A DNA stretch of 6,476 nt from Thiotrichales bacterium (lineage in GTDB: Bacteria > Pseudomonadota > Gammaproteobacteria > Thiomicrospirales > Thiomicrospiraceae): contig JACXUQ010000078.1 of assembly GCA_014763835.1 (NCBI GenBank), positions 1 to 6,476 on the forward strand, read 5' to 3'. A program made the position numbers and the translations under genes. This document shows, one piece after another, positions 1 to 5,741 of this stretch. Below the pieces are notes generated by a model, which was given only the letters and a program-made list of their open reading frames with translations, was not told the DNA's origin and searched no databases. How positions within the stretch are numbered: the stretch's first letter is position 1; each line of letters opens with the position of its first letter.

Positions 1-6
1 AAACTT

Positions 7-26
7 GCTAATAGCGAGCTATTAGC
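7..26. repeat. Perfect 9-bp inverted repeat, possible hairpin
   Basis: The arms GCTAATAGC (7-15) and GCTATTAGC (18-26) are exact reverse complements around a GA centre. As RNA the innermost C-G pair would probably open, giving an 8-bp stem with a CGAG tetraloop. On the + strand it is followed by TGCG and then TTTT (31-34). This is a poor but possible intrinsic terminator for a gene ending left of the window. The stem is rich in A and T and the U tract is short and displaced by four bases, so a protein-binding site is an equally fair reading. Confidence 0.4.
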
Positions 27-130
27 TGCGTTTTCCGCCTCAACCAGCCAATTTTTTCCTCATTTTTATTTCGCGCCCCACTCGTGCAAAGCTCTCAATC
101 AATCCCTAAAAGCCTCTGCGCGCGTACCAA

Positions 131-155
131 TTAACCTAGTAAATTACTAGGTTAA
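131..155. promoter_or_regulatory. Perfect 25-base palindrome, candidate operator for selO
   Basis: The arms TTAACCTAGTAA (131-142) and TTACTAGGTTAA (144-155) are exact reverse complements flanking a single A at 143. The right arm covers the place where the -35 element of the downstream TATAAT (171-176) would lie, so a bound dimer would block RNA polymerase. No T tract follows and the stem is AT-rich, which argues against a terminator. The length and strict symmetry suit a dimeric helix-turn-helix repressor of the MarR, TetR or GntR kind, but I do not recognise the consensus. It could equally control an outward-facing gene left of the window. The symmetry is seen directly; the operator role is inferred. 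Confidence 0.55.
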
Positions 156-170
156 GAACCCTCTAACGCT

Positions 171-176
171 TATAAT
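171..176 (+). promoter_or_regulatory. Candidate -10 box for selO
   Basis: TATAAT at 171-176 is a perfect sigma-70 -10 hexamer. At 17-bp spacing the -35 position is TAGGTT (148-153), a weak match lying inside the palindrome at 131-155. A promoter with a poor -35 and an overlapping symmetric site often depends on regulation. Transcription would begin near 183, leaving about 23 bases of leader before the ATG at 206. Confidence 0.45.
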
Positions 177-205
177 AAAAGCTATTTTACTTGCCCCCAA
201 CACCT

Positions 206-1657
206 ATGAACTTCTGCAATCGCTACTTTGAATTGCCCAGCCACTTCTACAGCCGGGTCAACGCCGAGCCGTTGCACGACGCCGTACTGCTGCATGCCAA
301 CCAGCCACTGCTGGCAAGTCTCAATATCGGGTTAGAGCAGGAAGCGTTGCGGCAAATGAGCTCGGGGCAGACACTCCCACCCGGCCTGTCGAGTTTGGCG
401 CAAAAATATACCGGCCATCAGTTCGGCTATTACAATCCCGATTTGGGCGACGGCCGCGGGCTGTTGCTCGGCCAGGCCATCGATGCGCAGCAACGCCCGT
501 GGGATCTGCATTTGAAAGGCGCCGGTCAGACCCCTTACTCACGTCGTGGCGACGGCCGTGCGGTATTGCGCTCGGCCATCCGTGAATACCTGGGTGGTGA
601 AGCCTTGCATGCATTGGGCATTCCCAGCACCCGCTGCCTGACCCTCTGCCATAACCGCGAGGCGGTGCGCCGCGAAACTTACGAACCGCGCGCCGCTTAT
701 ATCCGCGTAGCCAAAACCCACGTGCGTTTCGGCCACTTTGAATGGCTGGCCGAACGCAACGATAAACTCGGCATGCAACAGTTGGCGGATTATGTCATCG
801 ACACCGTCTATCCCGAACTGCGTGCCCTCGACCCGCAGGAACGCTATGCCGAACTGCTGCACACCGTTATCCGCAACACCGCTGACCTCATTGCCGGCTG
901 GCAGTCGGTCGGTTTCTGTCACGGCGTACTCAATACCGACAATATGTCCGTTGCCGCTGAAACCTTCGATTTCGGCCCCTATGCCTTCATGGACGACTTC
1001 AAAATCCACCATATCTGCAACCACTCCGATACCGAAGGACGCTACGCCTACAGTCAACAACCCAATATCGGTCTGTGGAACTGTCAGGTGTTTGCGCAGG
1101 CCTTTGCGCTGATACTCGATGAGGACAAACGCGATGCCGTTCTGGCAGATGCCATTAACGGTTATGTGGAAACCTATAATCAGCGCTATCTCGATAAAAT
1201 GCGTGCCAAAATCGGTTTGCAGAAGCCGCAACCGCACGACCGCGAACTGGTCGCCGACCTGCTGATTCTAATGGATCAATCGGATATTGACTTCCAGCAG
1301 TTTTTCCTTGAATTGGCCAGTTTAGAAACTCAACAGGCCGGGTCTTGGCATCCATTGGCACCCGAATCGAAAGCCTGGAGATTGTGGTTTGAACGTTACC
1401 GGCTACGCTGCCAGCTGGAACAGGACCCTTCGCAGATTGCGCAAACCATTTTGCAAAACACGCCCCGATTCGTGTTGCGCAACTACATCAATCAGGAAGT
1501 TATTGAAGCGGCTGAAAACGGCGATTTCAGCTTGTTTAGCCGGGTATTCGAAGCTTTGCGCACGCCCCACGAAAAACATCCGGCCCTGCCGCAACGTTAT
1601 TATCAGGCACCGCAACTGGCCTCACAAAAAGGCATTGCCCTGAGTTGTTCCTCGTAA
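206..1657 (+). CDS. selO: Protein adenylyltransferase SelO (YdiU/UPF0061 family)
   Basis: SelO is a pseudokinase-fold enzyme that binds ATP in a flipped orientation and transfers AMP to Ser, Thr or Tyr of target proteins. It is linked to redox homeostasis in E. coli. From the ATG at 206 the protein has 483 residues (E. coli about 478). Visible family signatures are GHQFG (70-74), GDGRG (81-85), the lysine of HLKGAG (K104), SRRGDGRAVLRS (112-123), the helix glutamate of GGEALH (E132), the catalytic-loop NTDNMS (243-248) and the metal-binding DFGP (255-258). It ends Cys-Ser-Ser; C481 occupies the place of selenocysteine in animal SELENOO. C271, in ICNHSD, is the probable disulfide partner by comparison with E. 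coli. A TTG at 191 is in frame but would leave a leader of only about 8 bases, so I prefer the ATG. Neither start has a clear Shine-Dalgarno. It is probably transcribed alone. Confidence 0.95.
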   Translation: MNFCNRYFELPSHFYSRVNAEPLHDAVLLHANQPLLASLNIGLEQEALRQMSSGQTLPPGLSSLAQKYTGHQFGYYNPDLGDGRGLLLGQAIDAQQRPWDLHLKGAGQTPYSRRGDGRAVLRSAIREYLGGEALHALGIPSTRCLTLCHNREAVRRETYEPRAAYIRVAKTHVRFGHFEWLAERNDKLGMQQLADYVIDTVYPELRALDPQERYAELLHTVIRNTADLIAGWQSVGFCHGVLNTDNMSVAAETFDFGPYAFMDDFKIHHICNHSDTEGRYAYSQQPNIGLWNCQVFAQAFALILDEDKRDAVLADAINGYVETYNQRYLDKMRAKIGLQKPQPHDRELVADLLILMDQSDIDFQQFFLELASLETQQAGSWHPLAPESKAWRLWFERYRLRCQLEQDPSQIAQTILQNTPRFVLRNYINQEVIEAAENGDFSLFSRVFEALRTPHEKHPALPQRYYQAPQLASQKGIALSCSS

Positions 1658-1706
1658 CCTTTCACGATAAAAGCGCCGCTAAAACTAACCCCCTGCACAA
1701 GAGTTT

Positions 1707-1715
1707 GTATAAAAT
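1707..1715 (+). promoter_or_regulatory. Weak candidate promoter for the PilZ pair
   Basis: TATAAA (within TATAAAAT, 1708-1715) directly follows a G preceded by three T residues in the 124-base gap after selO. At 17 bp upstream there is only CTAACC, so no -35 is recognisable. A start near 1720 would leave about 60 bases of leader. The gap shows no convincing terminator for selO, so read-through from selO cannot be excluded. Confidence 0.25.
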
Positions 1716-1781
1716 ATCCCTGTTTCACACTTCATTCTGCAACCCGGGCTGTCAACGTTCGCCCAACCGAGAATATCAAGC

Positions 1782-2129
1782 ATGAACAACGCCGAACTCC
1801 ATCATCGAGCCAAAAACCGCGTGACACTCAAACGCCCGGTTGAACTACTGATCAACGACGACGAAATAGTGCACGGCACACTATTAAACCTGTCGATACT
1901 CGGCGCCGGCGTTCTGTTAGATCGTGCCCTGCAAGCGCAACAGCGCATTAGCATAAAGTTTTCACTACCCGCTTACGACGATGACATCGAACTGGTGATT
2001 GACGCCGAGACCACTCACGTCACCCCTTCCGGAACAGGCTTTCTGACAGGCATCGCCTTTTCGTTACTGAGCCCGCACCAGAGTCTGGTGATCGGACACT
2101 ACGCCAACAACGCGGAATCGGTCGAATAA
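1782..2129 (+). CDS. PilZ domain protein, predicted c-di-GMP binder
   Basis: This is a 115-residue soluble protein made of almost nothing but one PilZ domain. PilZ proteins bind the second messenger c-di-GMP and pass the signal to motility, pili, polysaccharide export or other partners. Both halves of the ligand signature are present: RAKNR (R9 and R13, the RxxxR motif) and NLSILGAG (36-43, fitting N/DxSxxG with N36, S38 and G41). The rest is alternating beta-strand sequence ending in GTGFLTGIAF (86-95), the usual last strand of the barrel. There is no signal peptide, membrane segment or output domain, so it must act through a partner protein. A weak GAGA (1769-1772) precedes the ATG by 9 bases. 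A second PilZ gene starts 2 bases after the stop. The domain call is firm; the target process is unknown. Confidence 0.9.
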   Translation: MNNAELHHRAKNRVTLKRPVELLINDDEIVHGTLLNLSILGAGVLLDRALQAQQRISIKFSLPAYDDDIELVIDAETTHVTPSGTGFLTGIAFSLLSPHQSLVIGHYANNAESVE

Positions 2130-2131
2130 TC

Positions 2132-2491
2132 ATGGACATTGAAGCGCAGCTTGATAGCCGGGTTAAAACCAGCCGCAAGGTGATTGTCCACGGCCGCAAC
2201 GGCCAGGCAGAAGGGGAGTTGGTCGACCTGTCACTTAAAGGTGTTGGTGTCATTGTCAACCGCGGCGCACGCGAAGGCACCGAGTTGGAAGCGGAATTTG
2301 AACTGCCGGCACTCGGCACTTTCCGCGTATTTCACCTGCTGGGCAAAGTCACCCATCGCCACAATACCGGCGACCAGGTCTATCTGACGATTACATTCCA
2401 CAAACTCAACGATGAAGATCAAGCGGCACTGGAAGATTTTATCGATTACAAAAACAGACTAAGCCGACTGAATAAAAAAGAGTACTCTTAA
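2132..2491 (+). CDS. PilZ domain protein with degraded RxxxR motif
   Basis: This is a 119-residue single-domain PilZ protein whose ATG lies 2 bases after the previous stop; the nearest SD-like GGAA (2114-2117) is 14 bases away, so translational coupling to the first PilZ gene is likely. The second half of the ligand signature is intact: DLSLKGVG (32-39; D32, S34, G37). The first half is not canonical: the only arginines nearby are R10 and R15, separated by four residues rather than three, and the residue three places further back from R10's spacing partner is Q6. The domain closes with YLTITFHKLN followed by a helix of acidic and basic residues (about 95-118). It may bind c-di-GMP weakly, or not at all, and could serve as a partner of its neighbour. 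It resembles the first protein only at the domain level, so an old duplication is possible but not shown. Confidence 0.87.
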   Translation: MDIEAQLDSRVKTSRKVIVHGRNGQAEGELVDLSLKGVGVIVNRGAREGTELEAEFELPALGTFRVFHLLGKVTHRHNTGDQVYLTITFHKLNDEDQAALEDFIDYKNRLSRLNKKEYS

Positions 2492-2531
2492 ACTCGCCAC
2501 ATTCTCACGCAAGGCCTCTTACCAATCGGGC

Positions 2532-3104
2532 TTAGTAACACACCTCTTCGTACGGCGCGATCAACGCCTGAAAACCGCGCAACGAAAAAGCGTAGCGCTT
2601 TTGGCCAAATGACGCATGGCTTAAGCTAAAGACCACTTCCTTACCCGCTTTTAACGCCAGCAGCCAATCCTGATAGCCCCGTTTCATCGCCGCCATCGAG
2701 GCAAAGTGTTCCGGCTTCAACTCCAAACGTACCTTATTGGAGATTTCCTCATAATTCACACGGGCCTGAAGAACGCCTTGCACAGGCTGGACGTTCGCAT
2801 CCTCCGCCCCGTCAATTCGATAACTTAACGTCAGCAAACGCGGACTTTCGGAAATAATCGCCTCATTAAACAACAGAATTTGCAGCATCGGAAAAGGATT
2901 GATCGCATTGCAACTTACCCCAAAGAAGACGTCCTGATCGGCTTGTTTGGTAAACAGCTCCAATCCTTCGACACTGCCCTGCACATCTTGATACAGCGTA
3001 AGATGGTAATCCCCACTTACCTGTTCGCTTCGCGTTTCCGCCCAAGCAGCGTGTGACAGTAACAGCACTGACACTATAAACAACCTTTTAATCCGCTTCA
3101 TCAT
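2532..3104 (-). CDS. Secreted protein of unknown function downstream of parE
   Basis: I do not recognise this family. From the ATG at 3104 it has 190 residues and opens with a textbook Sec signal peptide: MMKRIKR, then a hydrophobic core (LFIVSVLLLSHAA), then AWA before a probable cleavage at A22/E23. An upstream start at 3155 in the same frame would overlap the end of parE and put 17 polar residues ahead of the signal, so it is rejected. An adjacent ATG at 3101 would serve equally well. The mature part is soluble-looking, with predicted beta-rich stretches and two cysteines, C65 (in GVSCNAI) and C189, the next-to-last residue, that could form a disulfide in the periplasm. There is no lipobox. 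It starts 14 bases after the parE stop with no clear Shine-Dalgarno, so it is probably co-transcribed and perhaps coupled. Confidence 0.75.
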   Translation of the reverse strand: MMKRIKRLFIVSVLLLSHAAWAETRSEQVSGDYHLTLYQDVQGSVEGLELFTKQADQDVFFGVSCNAINPFPMLQILLFNEAIISESPRLLTLSYRIDGAEDANVQPVQGVLQARVNYEEISNKVRLELKPEHFASMAAMKRGYQDWLLALKAGKEVVFSLSHASFGQKRYAFSLRGFQALIAPYEEVCY

Positions 3105-3118
3105 CAATTCAACACTAT

Positions 3119-5008
3119 TTAAAGCTCGGCCAGATCGCCCTTGTTTTCCAACCAAACCTTGCGGTCTGAGGCGCGTTTTTTATTCAAGAGCATATCCATG
3201 ACCTCGTGGTCATGTTGTTGCTGGCTATCCAATTGCAACTGAATCAGGCGGCGCGTTTCCGGCATCATGGTGGTTTCACGCAACTGCAACGGATTCATCT
3301 CGCCCAAGCCTTTAAAACGCGTCACCTGCACCTTGCCCGGTAGCTTTTCGGCAGCAATGCGGTCCAGCACGCCCTGGCGTTCAAACTCGTCCAGCGCGTA
3401 AAACACCTGCTTGCCGACATCAACACGGTACAAAGGCGGCATCGCCACATAAATATGCCCCGCCTCGACCAGGCGCGGGAAATGACGCACAAACAGGGCG
3501 CAAATCAACGTGGCGATATGCGCACCGTCGGAGTCTGCGTCGGCCAGAATACAGATCTTGCCGTAACGCAGCCCGCTCAAATCTTCAGAGCCAGGATCAA
3601 CGCCGATCGCCACACTGATATCGTGAATCTCCTGCGACGCCAGCACATCACCCGACTCCACCTCCCACGTATTCAGTATTTTGCCGCGCAACGGCATAAT
3701 CGCCTGATAGTTTTTGTCGCGCGCCTGTTTGGCCGAACCGCCGGCAGAATCCCCTTCCACCAGAAACAGTTCGGTCAAACTCAAATCCGATTCGGTACAG
3801 TCGGCCAGCTTGCCGGGTAATGCAGGCCCGCTGGTGATTTTTTTACGCGTGACTTTTTTGGCTTTTTTGCTGCGCTGGTTGGCGTTATTGATCACCAGTT
3901 CGGCAATTTTTTCGGCCACATCGGTATGCTGGTTCAGCCACAGACTCAAGGCATCCTTGACCACGCCTGAAATGAAAGGCACACACTCGCGCGACGACAG
4001 ACGCTCTTTGGTCTGCCCAGCAAACTGCGGCTCATGCACCTTAGCCGACAGCACAAACGCCACATTCTGCCAGACATCCTCCGGCGTGATTTTGACACCG
4101 CGTGGAATCAGATTGCGGAACTCGCAGAACTCGCGCACCGCATCCGTCGCCCCGGCACGCAACCCGTTCACATGGGTTCCGCCCTGCGGTGTCGGAATCA
4201 GGTTGACGTAGCTTTCCATCAGGTTTTCGGCCGGTTCCACCAGCCAGGTAATCGCCCAGGCCACCCCTTCGTCGTCGGTCTGGCTCTCACCCACAAAGCC
4301 CTCATCCGGCAGACGTTCCAAACCGTCAAGCGCTTCGTTAAGGTAATCCTGCAGGCCGTTCTCAAAATACCATTCCGTCGTTTCATTACAGGTTTCGTCA
4401 ATAAACGTCACCTTCAGCCCCGGCGCCAACACTGCCTTGGCGCGCAACAGGTATTTGAGTTTGCCGAGCGCATATTTGGGGGTATCGAAAAAGCGTGCAT
4501 CCGGCCAGAAGCGCACCAGTGTGCCGGTATTTTTTTTGCCGACTTTGCCGATCACTTCTAACGGTGAAGCGACATCACCGTTTTCAAAGGCAATGGCGTG
4601 CAATTTCGAATCACGGCGAATCTGCACTTCGACTCGGTTGGAGAGCGCATTCACCACCGAAATCCCTACACCGTGCAGACCGCCGGAAAACTTGTAGGCT
4701 TTATTGGAAAACTTACCGCCGGCATGCAGGCGGGTCATAATGACCTCCACCCCCGGCACACCCTCTTCGGGATGGATATCCACCGGCATACCGCGACCGT
4801 TATCCAATACACTCATAGAGCCGTCAGCGTGATGCGTCACCGTAATCTCGCTGGCAAATCCGGCCAGCGCTTCGTCCACACTGTTGTCGATGACTTCCTG
4901 CGCCAAATGGTTGGGACGCGTCGTATCGGTATACATTCCCGGGCGCTTGCGCACCGGTTCCAATCCGGTTAAGACTTCAATTTCGGCTGCATTGTAGTTT
5001 CCGCTCAC
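3119..5008 (-). CDS. parE: DNA topoisomerase IV subunit B (ParE)
   Basis: ParE is the ATPase subunit of topoisomerase IV; with ParC (not in this window) it unlinks daughter chromosomes and relaxes supercoils. The protein has 629 residues. The GHKL ATPase part shows EVIDNSVDEA (catalytic E38, Mg-binding N42), DNGRGMP (69-75), GGLHGVG (109-115) and the QTK loop (332-334). The TOPRIM part shows VEGDSAGG (417-424, E418) and the metal-binding DADSDGAH (490-497; D490, D492, D494), followed by RFKGLGEMN (564-572). A lysine-rich linker at 381-390 sits before TOPRIM. ParE rather than GyrB is supported by the length, lacking the roughly 170-residue GyrB insert, and by the start EVLTGLEPVRKRPGMYTDTT. 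The start is GTG, fixed by AGGAG (5021-5017) 8 bases upstream and by family alignment. Confidence 0.98.
   Translation of the reverse strand: MSGNYNAAEIEVLTGLEPVRKRPGMYTDTTRPNHLAQEVIDNSVDEALAGFASEITVTHHADGSMSVLDNGRGMPVDIHPEEGVPGVEVIMTRLHAGGKFSNKAYKFSGGLHGVGISVVNALSNRVEVQIRRDSKLHAIAFENGDVASPLEVIGKVGKKNTGTLVRFWPDARFFDTPKYALGKLKYLLRAKAVLAPGLKVTFIDETCNETTEWYFENGLQDYLNEALDGLERLPDEGFVGESQTDDEGVAWAITWLVEPAENLMESYVNLIPTPQGGTHVNGLRAGATDAVREFCEFRNLIPRGVKITPEDVWQNVAFVLSAKVHEPQFAGQTKERLSSRECVPFISGVVKDALSLWLNQHTDVAEKIAELVINNANQRSKKAKKVTRKKITSGPALPGKLADCTESDLSLTELFLVEGDSAGGSAKQARDKNYQAIMPLRGKILNTWEVESGDVLASQEIHDISVAIGVDPGSEDLSGLRYGKICILADADSDGAHIATLICALFVRHFPRLVEAGHIYVAMPPLYRVDVGKQVFYALDEFERQGVLDRIAAEKLPGKVQVTRFKGLGEMNPLQLRETTMMPETRRLIQLQLDSQQQHDHEVMDMLLNKKRASDRKVWLENKGDLAEL
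3838..3868 (-). other. Three adenine runs in the parE linker
   Basis: Read on the coding strand, runs of six, six and seven A lie at 3868-3863, 3859-3854 and 3844-3838, encoding the Lys-Lys pairs of the linker ahead of TOPRIM. Such runs are prone to polymerase slippage and indel mutation. The codon phase (AAA AAA followed by a full codon) does not fit the classical -1 ribosomal frameshift heptamer, and the reading frame continues normally through all three. Confidence 0.6.
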
Positions 5009-5032
5009 AAATCAGGCTCCTGATGATAGAAT
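5004..5032 (+). promoter_or_regulatory. Candidate sigma-70 promoter for pdxH-ung
   Basis: A -35 element CTCACA (5004-5009, 4 of 6 to TTGACA) is separated by exactly 17 bases from TAGAAT (5027-5032, 5 of 6 to TATAAT), with TG at 5024-5025 giving an extended -10. Transcription would start near 5039, about 50 bases before the pdxH ATG. The -35 overlaps the start codon of parE on the other strand. Confidence 0.4.
5011..5024 (-). promoter_or_regulatory. parE ribosome binding site within a small inverted repeat
   Basis: The Shine-Dalgarno AGGAG (5021-5017) is 8 bases from the GTG start of parE and decides that start. It lies inside ATCAGG-AG-CCTGAT, an inverted repeat that could fold into a 5-bp stem with a GAGC tetraloop and partly hide the SD. 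The SD role is firm; the regulatory stem is speculative. Confidence 0.6.
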
Positions 5033-5052
5033 GGGATTAACTGAATGCCAGC

Positions 5053-5061
5053 ATCATATCA
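5053..5061 (-). promoter_or_regulatory. Candidate extended -10 promoter for parE
   Basis: On the minus strand the sequence reads TGATATGAT (5061-5053), a TGn extended -10 with hexamer TATGAT (5 of 6 to consensus). The best -35 at usual spacing (TTTCCC, 5080-5075) is poor, as is common for extended -10 promoters. Transcription would start near 5046, giving a leader of about 38 bases with the SD correctly placed. Confidence 0.4.
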
Positions 5062-5088
5062 CAGAAATGCAATGGGGAAATCGCACCT

Positions 5089-5736
5089 ATGCCAAATCGA
5101 GATTACCGCCAGGAACGCCGCAACTACGAGTTTGCAGAACTCAAACGCAGCCAACTTAAAGACAATCCCTTTGAACAGTTCTCGCTTTGGATGGATGCGG
5201 CTATCACCCATATCCATAACGACCCGACGGCCATGAGTCTGTCGACGGTGGATGCCAATGGGCAGCCGCACAGTCGTATGGTGCTACTAAAAGAATTCGA
5301 TACCCGCGGCCTGGTGTTCTACACCCATTATGACAGTGACAAAGGCAGTGAAATGGCCAGCAACAAGCGTGTTGCCGCGCTGTTCTTCTGGCCGGAGATG
5401 GAACGCCAGATTCGCGTGGAGGGCTTGGTCGAAAAAATCACTGCGGAAGAGTCCGAAACCTATTTTCACAGCCGGCCGCGCGACAGCCAGCTGGCCGCCT
5501 TTATTTCCAAGCAAAGCTCACCGGTTTCGAGCCGCGACGAACTGGAACTCAGATTACAGGCCGCCCAAGCCGCCTACAGCGAACAGGAAGTGCCGCATCC
5601 GCCGCACTGGGGCGGGTACCGCATCGTGCCGCAACGTTTCGAGTTCTGGCAAGGCCGTCCAAGCCGCCTGCACGACCGTTTCCGTTATGAAAAACAGGAT
5701 GAACACAACTGGCTCATCAGCCGCCTGGCTCCTTGA
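5089..5736 (+). CDS. pdxH: Pyridoxamine/pyridoxine 5'-phosphate oxidase (PdxH)
   Basis: PdxH is a cytosolic FMN-dependent homodimer that oxidises pyridoxine 5'-phosphate or pyridoxamine 5'-phosphate to pyridoxal 5'-phosphate, using oxygen and releasing hydrogen peroxide. It is the last step of the DXP-dependent vitamin B6 route and of salvage. The protein has 215 residues (E. coli 218) and is complete. Visible signatures are RMVLLK (63-68) for FMN and substrate phosphate, FYTHYDSDKGSEM (77-89), EMERQIRVEG (103-112), YFHSRPRDSQ (125-134), SKQSSPV (140-146) and the C-terminal signature around FEFWQGRPSRLHDR (184-197), in which R193 and H195 are the RxH pair contacting the cofactor. The end RLAP is typical. 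GGGGA (5074-5078) lies 10 bases before the ATG. ung follows after 5 bases, so the two probably share a transcript. Confidence 0.97.
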   Translation: MPNRDYRQERRNYEFAELKRSQLKDNPFEQFSLWMDAAITHIHNDPTAMSLSTVDANGQPHSRMVLLKEFDTRGLVFYTHYDSDKGSEMASNKRVAALFFWPEMERQIRVEGLVEKITAEESETYFHSRPRDSQLAAFISKQSSPVSSRDELELRLQAAQAAYSEQEVPHPPHWGGYRIVPQRFEFWQGRPSRLHDRFRYEKQDEHNWLISRLAP

Positions 5737-5741
5737 TCGTT

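Noticed and set aside
539..1237. Long minus-strand open frame inside selO (232 residues)
   Set aside because: It lies wholly antisense to a complete and highly conserved gene, has no ribosome binding site and no recognisable domain; it is a codon-bias shadow.
1671..1684. AAAAGCGCCGCTAAAA after selO as an intrinsic terminator
   Set aside because: The arms AGCG and CGCT are only four bases with a one-base loop, which cannot form a stable hairpin.
2478..2489. Twelve-base palindrome AAGAGTACTCTT over the stop of the second PilZ gene, considered as a bidirectional terminator
   Set aside because: It has no loop, little GC in the stem and no T tract on either strand; half of it is coding sequence.
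2492..2531. Terminator expected in the convergent gap between the PilZ pair and the parE operon
   Set aside because: I searched both strands and saw no stem with a T tract, so none is annotated; termination may be Rho-dependent or lie inside the genes.
3105..3155. Upstream start for the secreted protein, overlapping parE by 37 bases
   Set aside because: It would place 17 polar residues before a well-formed signal peptide; the ATG at 3104 begins exactly at the basic n-region.
3455..4561. Several plus-strand open frames of 121-175 residues across parE
   Set aside because: All are antisense to the conserved parE motifs, overlap each other in different frames and resemble no protein family.
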